Translations under genes and position numbers: made by a program
Shown here: piece by piece, positions 28,347 to 37,514 of the stretch
Position numbering within the stretch: the stretch's first letter is position 1
Layout: each line of letters opens with the position of its first letter
The notes under the pieces: generated by a model
Database searches by the model: none
What the model was told of the DNA's origin: nothing
Seen by the model: only the letters and a program-made list of their open reading frames with translations
DNA from: Betaproteobacteria bacterium
GTDB lineage: Bacteria; Pseudomonadota; Gammaproteobacteria; Burkholderiales; Burkholderiaceae_C
Length of the DNA: 64,000 bases
Direction: 5' to 3'
Assembly (NCBI GenBank): GCA_947453725.1
Contig: CANGHH010000018.1
Coordinates: forward strand, 1-64,000

Positions 28347-30698
28347 TCAGTCCGGCACGGGGATGCCCCACCAGGCCGGCAACAGGGCCGCCACATCGGC
28401 GCGCCGGTAGCGCTCGTCGAGCAGCCACAGCCAGCCCTGGTCTTCCGGCGTGCGCAGCACCCGACCGGCGGCCTGGACCACCTTCTGCATCGCCGGTACC
28501 AGGTCGGCGTAGCCGTGGTCGGCGCCGAACAGCCGGTCGAGCCGCGCCTGGAAATGGTCCTGCGTCACCGACACCGGCGGCAGGCCCAGGGTGGCGATGA
28601 AGGCGCCGATCAGCAGCGAGCCCGGCAGATCGACGCCTTCGGCGAACACGCCACCCAGCACCGCGAAGCCGATGCCGCGGCCGTGCGGCACGAAGCGTTG
28701 CAGAAAGCCCTGGCGTGCCGCGGCGCCCATGCGCCGGTCCTGGCGCCACTGCGGGATGTCGGGCCGCTGCAGCGCCAGGCTGGACGCGACCTTGTCCAGG
28801 TAGTCGAAGCTGCTGAAGAAGGCCAGGTAGTTGCCGGGGTGGGCATCGAACTGCTGGTGGATGACGGCCACCAGCTGCGTCAAGGATCGGTCGCGGTCGG
28901 CGTAGCGGGTGGAGATGCCGGCCGCCACCTGCACGGTCAGGTGCGCCGCCGCAAACGCCGGTGGCACGTCGATCCAGGCGGTGTTCGTCGGCAAGCCCAG
29001 CAGCTGGATGGCGTAGTCCGGCGGGGACAGCGTGGCCGAGAACAGCGTGACGCTGTGCAGGGCCGCGAAACGCTGGCGCAGGAAGATCGCTGGCGCCACA
29101 TTGCGCACGCCCAGCACCGCGTCGGCCGCCAGGGTCTGCACGTCGAACAGCGAGTGGTCGCTGAGGGCCTCGACCAGGCGCCCGAAACGCTGCAACTCGA
29201 AGTGGAAATTCAGCAGCGGTCCGACCGCCAGCGGGTGCTGCTGGAAATGCTCGCCGAGCGAACCCGCCGCCGCCTGCAGCGCCTGCGTGTAGGCGTCGGG
29301 CACGGCGGCCAGCACCGCGTAGGGCGTGGCCTGTTCGAGCACCAGATCCTGGGTCGCCTGCAACAGCCGCTCCAGCGGCCCCTGGACGGCCTGCGGCGCG
29401 AGCCGGGCTGCCGCCCGCAGCGCCTGAACGCCCAGCTCGGCGCTGTACATCTGGCGTGCGCGTTCGACCAGGTTGTGGGCCTCGTCGACCAGCACGGCCA
29501 GTTGCCAGTCCAGCGCCTGCATCAGGCCCCACAGCTGCCCCTGGCTGGCGAACAGGTGGTGGACGTCGCCGACCAGCACATCCGCCCAGCGCAGCAGTTC
29601 CTGGCCCAGGTAGTAGGGGCAGATGCCGTGGCGCAGCGCGATGCGGCGCTGGGCGGCTGCATCCAGCCAGCCTTCGTCGATGGCAGCTTGACGGGCCGCG
29701 GGCAGGCGGTCGTAGAAGCCGCTGGCCAAGGGGCAGGCGTCAGCGTGGCAGGCCTTGTCCGGGTGCTCGCAGGCCTGGTCCTTGGCCACCAGGGTCAGCA
29801 CCCGCAGCGCCTGGCCGGCGGTGCCGCCGCGCAGACCGGCCAAGGCCTCCAGCGCGGTCAGCCGCCCGGTGCCCTTACAGGTCAGGTAGGCGATCTTGTC
29901 GATGCCCTGTGCCGGCATCGCGCGCAGCAGCGGGAACAGCGTGCCGACGGTCTTGCCGATGCCGGTCGGCGCCTGGGCCAGCAGGCAGCGCCGGCTGGCC
30001 GCCGTGCGGTAGACGGCTTCGGCCAGACCGCGCTGGCCCAGACGGAACGCTGCGGCCGGAAACGCCAGCGCCTGCAGGGCAGCGTCGCGGGCCGCGCGGT
30101 GCCAGGCCTCCTGTTGGGCCCAGCTGGCGAAGGCGGCGCAGCGGGCCTCGAGCAGTTCGTCGAGTTCCGTCGCCCCGTAGACCTGGCGCAGTTCGACTTC
30201 GGACTGCGCCGCTGCGTCGAAGTAGACCAGGGCCAGTGCCAGCTCGGGCAGACCGCGGGCGCGGCAGAACAGCGCGCCGTAGGTCTGCAGCTGCGCCCAG
30301 TGCAGTTGCCGCCGGTTCTGCGGGATTTCGTCGGGATGACCGCGGATGGTCTTGATCTCTTCCAGGCAACGCCGCCGCGGGTCGTAGCCGTCGGCCCGCC
30401 CGCGAACGCGCAGCGGGCCGCACCGGGTCTCCAGCGCGATCTCGGTCTCGTAGTCGGCGCCACGCCGGTTGGCCACCGCCTGCTGGCCCTTCAGGCCTTC
30501 CAGCGCGGTGGCCGAGGGCGTGAAGCGGCGGTCGAGATCACCGCGCTTGGCGGTGAATTCGCACAGCGAGCGCACCGACGCCGTGTAGGCCCAGCCCGGC
30601 GGCGTTACGGCGGCGCCGCTGGCGTCGGCGACTTCCGTGACTTCGGGTGCTTGGGCAACAACGGAGCTTGCAGGGGCTGGGGGCGCGGCCAAGGTCAT
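28347..30698 (-). CDS. DinG/Rad3-like iron-sulfur DNA helicase with Cas4-like nuclease domain
   Basis: A 783-residue superfamily 2 helicase. The N-terminal ~150 residues look like a PD-(D/E)xK nuclease: RADGYD at 101-106, LEEIKTI with Glu114-x-Lys116, and HWAQLQTYG. Walker A is APTGIGKT with Lys near 249. The iron-sulfur cysteines cluster around CEHPDKACHADACPL and GICPYY. The DEAH box VLVDEAHNL is near 400. C-terminal motifs include LFSATLSP, GGVFAEGVDLPG and QAAGRVLRTPED. It probably unwinds DNA 5'-3' in repair; the nuclease fold suggests processing of ends (inference). Confidence 0.85.
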   Translation of the reverse strand: MTLAAPPAPASSVVAQAPEVTEVADASGAAVTPPGWAYTASVRSLCEFTAKRGDLDRRFTPSATALEGLKGQQAVANRRGADYETEIALETRCGPLRVRGRADGYDPRRRCLEEIKTIRGHPDEIPQNRRQLHWAQLQTYGALFCRARGLPELALALVYFDAAAQSEVELRQVYGATELDELLEARCAAFASWAQQEAWHRAARDAALQALAFPAAAFRLGQRGLAEAVYRTAASRRCLLAQAPTGIGKTVGTLFPLLRAMPAQGIDKIAYLTCKGTGRLTALEALAGLRGGTAGQALRVLTLVAKDQACEHPDKACHADACPLASGFYDRLPAARQAAIDEGWLDAAAQRRIALRHGICPYYLGQELLRWADVLVGDVHHLFASQGQLWGLMQALDWQLAVLVDEAHNLVERARQMYSAELGVQALRAAARLAPQAVQGPLERLLQATQDLVLEQATPYAVLAAVPDAYTQALQAAAGSLGEHFQQHPLAVGPLLNFHFELQRFGRLVEALSDHSLFDVQTLAADAVLGVRNVAPAIFLRQRFAALHSVTLFSATLSPPDYAIQLLGLPTNTAWIDVPPAFAAAHLTVQVAAGISTRYADRDRSLTQLVAVIHQQFDAHPGNYLAFFSSFDYLDKVASSLALQRPDIPQWRQDRRMGAAARQGFLQRFVPHGRGIGFAVLGGVFAEGVDLPGSLLIGAFIATLGLPPVSVTQDHFQARLDRLFGADHGYADLVPAMQKVVQAAGRVLRTPEDQGWLWLLDERYRRADVAALLPAWWGIPVPD

Positions 30699-30794
30699 CC
30701 GGGCATTGTCGCGAGGGCGCAGGCGCCGCGCCGGTCGGACTTCGTCGCTGTGGACGCAGGCCGGCGACCCGCGCAGTCAGGCTGGCGGATCCCG

Positions 30795-30898
30795 AAAAAG
30801 GTGACGAGCCTTAACCCCGACACTGGTTGCAACGCTAAGGGCTGCTTGGTTCCCCACCTGACCCGGTTGGGCGCGCTTCCATGCGGGGAGGCCCGTCG
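30795..30898 (-). ncRNA. ffs: 4.5S RNA, bacterial small signal recognition particle RNA
   Basis: The RNA pairs with Ffh for cotranslational targeting. The conserved core reads GGGTCAGG, TGG-GGAA-CCA, AGCAGCCC: the SRP GGAA tetraloop with a three-pair stem (usually TCC/GGA, here TGG/CCA, compensatory), flanked by the invariant CAGG and AGCAG internal loop. Outer helices also pair: GACGGGCCT with AGGCTCGTC, CCCCG with CGGGG, CATGG with CCAGTG. A five-T run (30795-30799) ends it. SRP RNA next to dnaX-ybaB-recR recalls the Bacillus scr-dnaX arrangement. Exact ends are estimates. Confidence 0.87.
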
Positions 30899-30949
30899 GG
30901 GTCGATTCTAGACGGGCCGCACCGTTCCGGATAAAGGTCCTGCTGCGCT

Positions 30950-32065
30950 TCAGCGCAACTGCAAGGCGTCGCCGCCGAAAGTCACGCCGAGCGGCTCGAT
31001 GAACAGTTGCTTTTCCCCGGCCTCCACCGCACCCGCCACCCAGGCCGGCACGCCGCAGGCGCGGGCCACGGCCACCGTGCGTTCGGCGTCGGCCGCCGGT
31101 ACGAAGAGCGCGAAGCCGGCGCCCATGTTGAAGGTGCCGTAGGCCTCGGCGTCGTCGTGCCGGGCCAGTTGCTGGATGGTGCGCAGCACGGTGGGCACCG
31201 GCGGCACGCTGTGGATGCGGTAGGCGAGCGTCTTGGGGTGGCGCAGCAGCTTGCGCCAGCCGTGGCCGGTGATGTTGGCGGCGTAGTGCACGGCAATGCC
31301 GGCTGCCCACAGCGCCTCGGTGACCGGCGAATACAGCGTGGTCGGCGCCAGCAGCGCAGCGCCGTAGCTGAGGCCGGGTTCGATCTCGGTCAGGTAGCCC
31401 TGCGGCAAACGCTCGGCCAGCTTGCGCGCCAGCGTCAGGCCGTTGGCGTGGATGCCGCTGCTGGCCAGCAGCACGATGGCGTCGCCCGGGCCCAGCTTCT
31501 CGCCCAGGCTGAGGCGCTGCTTGGGGTTGACCAGCCCGGTGCACGAGGCCGCCAGGTCGATGCGCCCGGCTTCGACGATGCCCGCCAGCGCCGGCGTCTC
31601 GCCGCCGCCCCAGGCGACCTTGCAGACGTCGCAGGCAGCCTTCCAGCCGGCCACGAGATCTTGCGCCCTCGTGGCATCCTTGAACCAGTCGCTGCCACCG
31701 GCGGCCCAGTAAGCCTGCACCACCAGCGGCGTGGCGCCGACGGTGATCAGGTCGTTGATGGCCATGGCGATGGTGTCCTGCGCGATGCCCGCGTACCAGG
31801 GGCGCCCGGTAAGTTGCTGCATCTCGTCAGCGACCAGCGTCTTGCTGCCCAGGCATTCGACGATGCTGGCCAGGTAGAAGGGCCCGACGTCGACGACGTA
31901 GGCCGATTCGCCGCGCGACTCGGCCACCTCGGCAAAGCCGTGCCCCGGCAGGTGGGCGGCCGTGGCAGCAGCTGCGCGTTGCGCAGCCACCTTCAGCGGA
32001 TCGATCAGGTCGTACTGGACGCCGGCTTGCTCGTAGCTCAGGGGCGTGGAAGGTGCTTGTGTCAT
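30950..32065 (-). CDS. divergent PurM-superfamily (AIR synthase-like) protein
   Basis: A 371-residue protein of the PurM/AIR-synthase fold. It keeps the N-terminal LSYEQAGVQYD, the MAINDLITVGATPL motif, WGGGETPALAG, DAIVLLASSGIHANGLTLARK and an ITGHGWRKLLR segment. It lacks the GTDGVGTK loop of standard phosphoribosylformylglycinamidine cyclo-ligase, having VECLGSKTLVADEM instead, and the middle part is diverged. It may be an alternative AIR synthase or a paralogue with a different substrate. It is divergent from dnaX. Confidence 0.7.
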   Translation of the reverse strand: MTQAPSTPLSYEQAGVQYDLIDPLKVAAQRAAAATAAHLPGHGFAEVAESRGESAYVVDVGPFYLASIVECLGSKTLVADEMQQLTGRPWYAGIAQDTIAMAINDLITVGATPLVVQAYWAAGGSDWFKDATRAQDLVAGWKAACDVCKVAWGGGETPALAGIVEAGRIDLAASCTGLVNPKQRLSLGEKLGPGDAIVLLASSGIHANGLTLARKLAERLPQGYLTEIEPGLSYGAALLAPTTLYSPVTEALWAAGIAVHYAANITGHGWRKLLRHPKTLAYRIHSVPPVPTVLRTIQQLARHDDAEAYGTFNMGAGFALFVPAADAERTVAVARACGVPAWVAGAVEAGEKQLFIEPLGVTFGGDALQLR

Positions 32066-32182
32066 GGCGGCCGATTATCCCCGGCCGCCTAGAATCCGGC
32101 GGATGTTGACACCCAAGCTCACGCCCGACCTTGCTACCCGATGGCGCGCAGGCGTCCCCGGGACGGCCGGGCGGATCGCCTG

Positions 32183-33955
32183 ATGTCCTACGTCGTCCTG
32201 GCCCGCAAGTACCGCCCGCGCCGCTTCTCCGAGATGGTGGGGCAGGAGCACGTCGTGCAGGCCTTGACCAACGCGCTGCAGACGCAGCGGCTGCACCACG
32301 CCTACCTGTTCACCGGCACGCGCGGCATCGGCAAGACGACGGTCAGCCGGATCCTGGCCAAGAGCCTGAACTGCACCGGGCCTGACGGGACGGGCGGCAT
32401 CACCGCCGAGCCCTGCGGCCTGTGCAGCGCCTGCACCGAGATCGACGCCGACCGCTACCTGGACTACATCGAGCTCGATGCGGCCAGCAACCGCAGCATC
32501 GACGAGATCCGCGACCTGATCGAACGCGCAGCCTACAAGCCCGGCATCGGTCGATTCAAGGTCTTCATGATCGACGAAGCGCACCAGCTGACCAAGGACG
32601 CCTTCAACGCGCTGCTGAAGACGCTGGAAGAGCCGCCCGACTACCTGAAGTTCGTGCTGGCCACCACCGACCCGGACAAGATGCTGCCGACGGTGCTCAG
32701 CCGCTGCCTGCAGTTCAACCTGCGACCGATGGCGCCAGCCACCGTGCGCGAACACCTGCAGCGGGTGCTGGCGACCGAGAACGTGCCGGCCGACGACGGT
32801 TCGCTGCGCCTGCTGGCCCGCGCCGCGCGCGGCAGCATGCGCGACGGCCTGTCGCTGGCCGACCAGGCCATCGCCTACGGCGGCGGGCAGCTGACCGAGC
32901 GCGTCGTGCGGACCATGCTGGGCAGCGTCGACCGCAGCCACGCGCGGGCCCTGGTCACGGCACTGGCGCAGCGCGACGGCGCGGCCCTGCTGGCTTCGGT
33001 CGACGGCCTGCGCAGCCTGGGTCTGTCGTCGTCGGGCACGCTGGAAGAGATCGCGCTGCTGCTGCAGCAGATGGCCGTCGAACAGGCTGTGCCGGGCGCG
33101 CTGGACGCGCAGGACCCCGACAGCCAGGACGCCCGCAGCCTGGCTGCCGTGCTGGCCCCCGACGAGACGCAGCTGCTCTACAGCATGGTGCTGCACGGCC
33201 GCGCCGAGCTCAGCCTGATGAGCGACGAATACGGCGCGCTGACCATGGTGCTGCTGCGCTTCCTGGCCTTCCCCGCGGCCGGCGCGGCGCCGGCGGTGCG
33301 TACCGCCGTGCCGCCCCGAGAGCCGCGCGCAGCGCCCTTGCGCACGCCTGCACCGCCGGCCATCACCTTGCCGACGGTGCCTGCGCCGGTCGCGCCGCGT
33401 GCCACCTCACCCAGCGTCTCGCCTGCCAAACCTGCCACGTCGCCTGCCAAATCACCGCCCTGGGACCTGCCCCCGGTCGCGCCCTCACCGGTCGCGGCGG
33501 AGCCGGCAACGCCGCCTTTCCAGGTCCCACCCGCAAGCGCACCGGCCAGCGAGCTCGGCGACCGCTGGTACGCGCTGGTCAAGCCGCTCTGCGAACAGGG
33601 CCAGCTGGCCGCACTGGCGCGCGAACTGGCGCTGCAGGCCGGCTTGCGCGCCGTCGATGAGGCGGCCACACCGCCGCGCTGGCAGCTGACCGTCGAGCGG
33701 GAGACGCTGCGCACCGCCGCGCTGCGCGACAAGCTGACGTCGGTGCTGGCGACCGCGCTGGGTCACGCGGTGGAGTTGGATCTGCAAGCCGGCACGCCCG
33801 ACGACAGCCCGGCCCGCCGCGACGCCGCCGCGCGCCTTCGCCGCCAGGCCGACGCCGAAGCCACCATCCAGGGCGACCCGGTGGTGCGCGAACTGCTGGC
33901 CCAGTTCAAGACCGCGCGCATCGTGCCGGGCTCGATCAAACCCACCTCGAACTGA
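32183..33955 (+). CDS. dnaX: DNA polymerase III subunit gamma/tau
   Basis: The clamp-loader ATPase. The 590-residue protein starts MSYVVLARKYRPRRFSEMVG; Walker A is GTRGIGKTT, the zinc cysteines are in NCTG, CGLCSAC, and the sensor region is EPPDYLKFVLATTDPDK minus ends. After about residue 365 a Pro/Ala-rich linker leads to a tau-like C-terminal domain ending in KTARIVPGSIKP. No run of A residues typical of the programmed gamma frameshift was seen. Confidence 0.96.
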   Translation: MSYVVLARKYRPRRFSEMVGQEHVVQALTNALQTQRLHHAYLFTGTRGIGKTTVSRILAKSLNCTGPDGTGGITAEPCGLCSACTEIDADRYLDYIELDAASNRSIDEIRDLIERAAYKPGIGRFKVFMIDEAHQLTKDAFNALLKTLEEPPDYLKFVLATTDPDKMLPTVLSRCLQFNLRPMAPATVREHLQRVLATENVPADDGSLRLLARAARGSMRDGLSLADQAIAYGGGQLTERVVRTMLGSVDRSHARALVTALAQRDGAALLASVDGLRSLGLSSSGTLEEIALLLQQMAVEQAVPGALDAQDPDSQDARSLAAVLAPDETQLLYSMVLHGRAELSLMSDEYGALTMVLLRFLAFPAAGAAPAVRTAVPPREPRAAPLRTPAPPAITLPTVPAPVAPRATSPSVSPAKPATSPAKSPPWDLPPVAPSPVAAEPATPPFQVPPASAPASELGDRWYALVKPLCEQGQLAALARELALQAGLRAVDEAATPPRWQLTVERETLRTAALRDKLTSVLATALGHAVELDLQAGTPDDSPARRDAAARLRRQADAEATIQGDPVVRELLAQFKTARIVPGSIKPTSN

Positions 33956-33970
33956 AGAAGGAAACAGACC

Positions 33971-34297
33971 ATGATGAAGGGCCAACTCGCCGGCTTGATG
34001 AAACAAGCCCAGGCGATGCAGGACAACATGAAGCGCGCCCAGGACGAACTGGGGCTGACCGAGGTCGAGGGCCAGTCCGGCGCCGGCCTGGTCAAGGTCA
34101 CGATGAGTTGCAAGCATGCGGTCAAGCGCGTGGTCATCGACCCCAGCCTGCTGGCCGACGACAAGGACTTGCTCGAAGACCTGGTGGCCGCGGCCTTCAA
34201 CGATGCGGTGCGCTGCGCCGAGGCGGTCAGCACCGAGAAGATGGGCAAGCTGACCGCCGGCATGCCGCTGCCGCCGGGCATGAAGTTCCCGTTCTGA
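33971..34297 (+). CDS. YbaB/EbfC family nucleoid-associated protein
   Basis: A 108-residue DNA-binding protein of the YbaB/EbfC family, found next to dnaX and recR in most bacteria. It begins [20 protein letters not shown] and contains [19 protein letters not shown] and ends LPPGMKFPF, all typical. Either of the first two ATGs could be used. Confidence 0.95.
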   Translation: MMKGQLAGLMKQAQAMQDNMKRAQDELGLTEVEGQSGAGLVKVTMSCKHAVKRVVIDPSLLADDKDLLEDLVAAAFNDAVRCAEAVSTEKMGKLTAGMPLPPGMKFPF

Positions 34298-34298
34298 C

Positions 34299-34886
34299 TT
34301 GACCGAGATCGCGCTCCAGGGTCTGGTCGACGCGCTGCGCCTGCTGCCCGGCGTGGGCGTGAAGTCGGCGCAGCGCATGGCCTTCCACCTCCTGCAGCAC
34401 GACCGCGAAGGCGCGCTGCGGCTGTCGCAGGCGCTGAGCAGCGCGGTGGCCCTGACGCGGCACTGCCAGCGCTGCCACACCTTCACCGAAAGCCCGGTCT
34501 GCGCCACCTGCCTGGACAGCCGGCGCGACGGCCGCCAGCTGTGCGTGGTGGAGACACCGGCCGACCAGGCCGCGCTGGAGCGCAGCGGCAGCTACAAGGG
34601 CTTGTACTTCGTCCTGATGGGCCGGCTGAGCCCGCTGGACGGCGTCGGCGCGGCCGACATCGGCGTGGCCGACCTGCTGGAACGCGCTGGGGACGGCATC
34701 GTCGAAGAGGTCATCCTGGCCACCGGCTTCACCGCCGAAGGCGAGGTCACCGCGCACGCACTGGCCGGCGCGCTGAAAGCCCGCGGTCTGGCCGTGACGC
34801 GGCTGGCGCGCGGCGTGCCGGCCGGCAGCGAACTGGAATACGTGGACCTCGGTACCATCGCGCATGCGATGGGCGACCGCCGCTGA
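34299..34886 (+). CDS. recR: recombination mediator protein RecR
   Basis: RecR acts with RecF and RecO in loading RecA at gaps. The 195-residue protein starts at TTG one base after the ybaB stop; no better ATG precedes the conserved [21 protein letters not shown]. The helix-hairpin-helix is followed by the zinc finger CQRC...CATC, and a Toprim domain with VVETPAD and [10 protein letters not shown]. Confidence 0.95.
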   Translation: MTEIALQGLVDALRLLPGVGVKSAQRMAFHLLQHDREGALRLSQALSSAVALTRHCQRCHTFTESPVCATCLDSRRDGRQLCVVETPADQAALERSGSYKGLYFVLMGRLSPLDGVGAADIGVADLLERAGDGIVEEVILATGFTAEGEVTAHALAGALKARGLAVTRLARGVPAGSELEYVDLGTIAHAMGDRR

Positions 34887-34905
34887 GCCGGTCGCCGGGG
34901 TCGAT

Positions 34906-35559
34906 TCAGCCCGGCGTGAACAGCGCGGCCACGGCGCTGTGGCCAGCCCGGCGCGCCATCTCGGCCGCGGTCCAGCCGCGCTCGTCCTTCAGCGACGCGT
35001 CGGCGCCGCGCGCCAGCAGCAGCCGGGTGGCCTCCGCATGGCCCTGGCCGGCGGCCCACATCAAGGCCGTCAGCCCGTCGGCGTAGACCGCATCGACCGG
35101 CACGCCGTGGTCCAGCAGGCGCTGCAGCACGGCACGGTGGCCCTGGCCGGCGGCGTAGAGGACGGCCGGCTTGTTCATGCGGTCCAGCGCCGCCGCGTCG
35201 GCACCCGCCGCCAGCAGCGCCTGGACGATGTCGGCATGGCCGGCATAGCTGGCCGCCATCAGCACCGTGACCCGGTCGTTGACCGAGGCCGTTCGCGCGC
35301 TGGCGCCGGCTTGCAGCAAGGCGGTGACGAGTGCAGTCTGGCCTTGCTCGGCGGCCATGCGCAACGCGGTCTTGCCCAGGCGGTTGCGCGCATCGACGTC
35401 GGCGCCTTGCTGCAAGAGCCGCAGCACCAGGCCCGCGTCGCCCTGGCGCGCGGCCACCAGCAGGCGGGCGTTGAGCTCGGGATGCGGCGTCACCTGTGCA
35501 GAGGCCGTGCCGATCCACAGCCAAGCGGCAGCCAACAGGCAGGTGCGTCGGTCAAGCAT
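34906..35559 (-). CDS. exported ankyrin-repeat protein
   Basis: A 217-residue protein with a signal peptide (TCLLAAAWLWIGTASAQ) and five ankyrin repeats, such as LGKTALRMAAEQGQTALVTA and DGLTALMWAAGQGHAEATRL. Probably periplasmic and involved in protein-protein contact; partner unknown. The start MLDRRTC was chosen over an upstream in-frame ATG because it puts the charged n-region at the N-terminus. Convergent with recR. Confidence 0.88.
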   Translation of the reverse strand: MLDRRTCLLAAAWLWIGTASAQVTPHPELNARLLVAARQGDAGLVLRLLQQGADVDARNRLGKTALRMAAEQGQTALVTALLQAGASARTASVNDRVTVLMAASYAGHADIVQALLAAGADAAALDRMNKPAVLYAAGQGHRAVLQRLLDHGVPVDAVYADGLTALMWAAGQGHAEATRLLLARGADASLKDERGWTAAEMARRAGHSAVAALFTPG

Positions 35560-35704
35560 GGGGGTCTCCGGGCTGCGGCAGCAGGCCCTGCTGCTGGGCA
35601 GCATCCAGGGGCCTTCATTTTCCATTGAATTCCGGCTATTCTGATATGCGCCGCCTGGCTAAGGCGCACCCGCAGATCACAACAAACCCGACAGGAGACA
35701 CGAC

Positions 35705-37432
35705 ATGCACTTCTCGCCCCCGCAAACCTTGAACCGCTTGATGGTCGCGATGCTGGCATTGGCCGCCGGCGGCGCCTGGGCGCAGTCCGAGATCCAGGGC
35801 GGCGCAGCCGCCACGGGATCGGCAGTCACCAGGAACATCAGCGTCAGCCAGGGTCGTCTCGACGGCGCCGACAAGGACGGCAACAACTTTCTGCATTCCA
35901 ACGGCAACTACGCGCAGACGCGCTACTACAACGCCGCGCAGATCAACTCGGGCAACGTCGCCAAGCTGCGGCCGGCCTTCACCTTCCAGACCGAGGTGCT
36001 GGAGTCGATGGAGACCGCGCCCATCGTCGTCGACGGCGTGATGTACATCACCACCTCCTACAACCACGTCTACGCGCTGGACGCCGTCAGCGGCAAGGAG
36101 TTCTGGCACTACAAGCACAAGCAGGGGCCAGTCACGACCTTCTGCTGCGGGCCGAACAACCGCGGCGTGGCGATCCTGAATGACCGCGTCTACATGGGCA
36201 CGCTGGACGCCAAGCTGCTGGCGCTCGACGCCAAGACCGGCAAGGTGCTGTGGTCGACGCAGATCGCCGACCCCGAGGAGGGCTACTCGGAGACGATGGC
36301 GCCGGTGGCCGTCAACGGCAAGATCCTGATCGGCACCAACGGCGGCGAATACGGCATCCGCGGCTTCGTCAAGGCCTATGACGCCAACGACGGCAAGCTG
36401 CTGTGGACCTTCAACACCGTGCCCGACAAGGGCCACGAGGGCGTGTGGGCCGAGAACGACGCCACCGGCCGCAACATGAAGCGCGACATCGCCGCCGAGA
36501 AGGCGCAATTCGCGAAGCAGGGCGGCGATTTCTACAAGACCCTGGGTGGCGGCGTGTGGATGGCGCCGGCGGTCGACAAGGAAACCAACACCGCCTTCTT
36601 TGTCGTCGGCAACCCCAGCCCCGACCTCTACGGCAAGGAACGTCCGGGCGACAACCTCTACACCGACTCCATCGTCGCGGTGGACCTCAACACCGGCGCC
36701 TACAAGTGGCACTACCAGTACGTGGCCCACGATGTCTGGGACCTGGACGCCGTCTCGCCGGTGATCCTGACCGAGGCCGCCGGCAAGGACGGCAAGCTGC
36801 GCAAGGTCGCCATCCACGGTGGCAAGACCGGCCACATCTACGTGCACGACCGCGCCACCGGTGAGCTGATCCGTTTCAGCGAAGCCATGATTCCGCAGGA
36901 AAACATGTGGGTCCTGCCCACGGCGCAGGGCGCGCGCATGCTGCCCGGCGCCAACGGCGGCGTCGAGTGGAGCCCGATGGCGATCAACCCCAAGCTGCGC
37001 CTGGCTTACGCGGCCAATCTGCACCAGCCGATGACCTACCACGTCGAGGAATCGAAGTACCCCGGCGGCAAGCTGTGGCTGGGCGGCGCCTTCAAGACCA
37101 TCGCCAGCGAGAAGCAGTGGGGCCGCCTGGTGGCGGTCAACCTCGACACCGGCAAGATCGCCTGGAAGTTCGACACCGAGCAGCCGCTGATCGGCGGCGT
37201 GCTGGCGACCGCCGGCAACCTGGTCTTCAACGGCGAAGGCAACGGCCTGTTCCGCGCTTTCGACGCCAAGACCGGCAAGAAGCTGTGGGAATACCAAGCC
37301 GGTGCCGGCGTCAATGCGCCGGCCGTGTCCTACTCGGTGGCTGGCAAGCAGTACGTGGCCGTCGCCGCCGGAGGCAACACCCAGCTCGACTTCAAGCGCG
37401 GCAACTCGGTCATCGTCTTCAGCCTGCCCTGA
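35705..37432 (+). CDS. PQQ-dependent alcohol/methanol-type dehydrogenase
   Basis: A periplasmic quinoprotein, 575 residues, signal peptide cut after GGAWAQ. It forms an eight-bladed propeller: repeated W-motifs such as [12 protein letters not shown] and [12 protein letters not shown] are visible. The vicinal cysteines FCCGPNNRG at 147-148 are the hallmark of methanol/ethanol dehydrogenases. The active-site region includes [17 protein letters not shown] and [11 protein letters not shown]. No C-terminal haem motif, so type I. Whether calcium or a lanthanide is bound cannot be told here. CAGGAG precedes the ATG. The cytochrome downstream is a likely electron acceptor. Confidence 0.9.
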   Translation: MHFSPPQTLNRLMVAMLALAAGGAWAQSEIQGGAAATGSAVTRNISVSQGRLDGADKDGNNFLHSNGNYAQTRYYNAAQINSGNVAKLRPAFTFQTEVLESMETAPIVVDGVMYITTSYNHVYALDAVSGKEFWHYKHKQGPVTTFCCGPNNRGVAILNDRVYMGTLDAKLLALDAKTGKVLWSTQIADPEEGYSETMAPVAVNGKILIGTNGGEYGIRGFVKAYDANDGKLLWTFNTVPDKGHEGVWAENDATGRNMKRDIAAEKAQFAKQGGDFYKTLGGGVWMAPAVDKETNTAFFVVGNPSPDLYGKERPGDNLYTDSIVAVDLNTGAYKWHYQYVAHDVWDLDAVSPVILTEAAGKDGKLRKVAIHGGKTGHIYVHDRATGELIRFSEAMIPQENMWVLPTAQGARMLPGANGGVEWSPMAINPKLRLAYAANLHQPMTYHVEESKYPGGKLWLGGAFKTIASEKQWGRLVAVNLDTGKIAWKFDTEQPLIGGVLATAGNLVFNGEGNGLFRAFDAKTGKKLWEYQAGAGVNAPAVSYSVAGKQYVAVAAGGNTQLDFKRGNSVIVFSLP

Positions 37433-37457
37433 TCCGGCCTTCGCGGCCCGATCCCCG

Positions 37458-37483
37458 GTGGCCCTGCTGCGAGGCGGGGCCAC
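37458..37483 (+). terminator. hairpin between PQQ dehydrogenase and cytochrome c genes
   Basis: GTGGCCC (37458-37464) pairs with GGGCCAC (37477-37483), followed by TTTCGTTGTTG. It may be a leaky terminator that lowers expression of the downstream cytochrome relative to the dehydrogenase. Confidence 0.5.
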
Positions 37484-37514
37484 TTTCGTTGTTGCTGTCG
37501 GAGGTGTCTTTCCC

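Noticed and set aside
28515..30911. A 798-codon plus-strand frame opposite the helicase
   Set aside because: Antisense shadow of the DinG-like gene; low-complexity Gln/Arg/Gly product, and it runs through the 4.5S RNA.
30699..30949. Possible riboswitch between the helicase and PurM-like genes
   Set aside because: The structured, conserved core is explained by the SRP RNA; no cobalamin, glycine or purine aptamer motif was found.
32183..33955. Programmed frameshift site in dnaX
   Set aside because: No A-run slippery heptamer of the E. coli type is visible.
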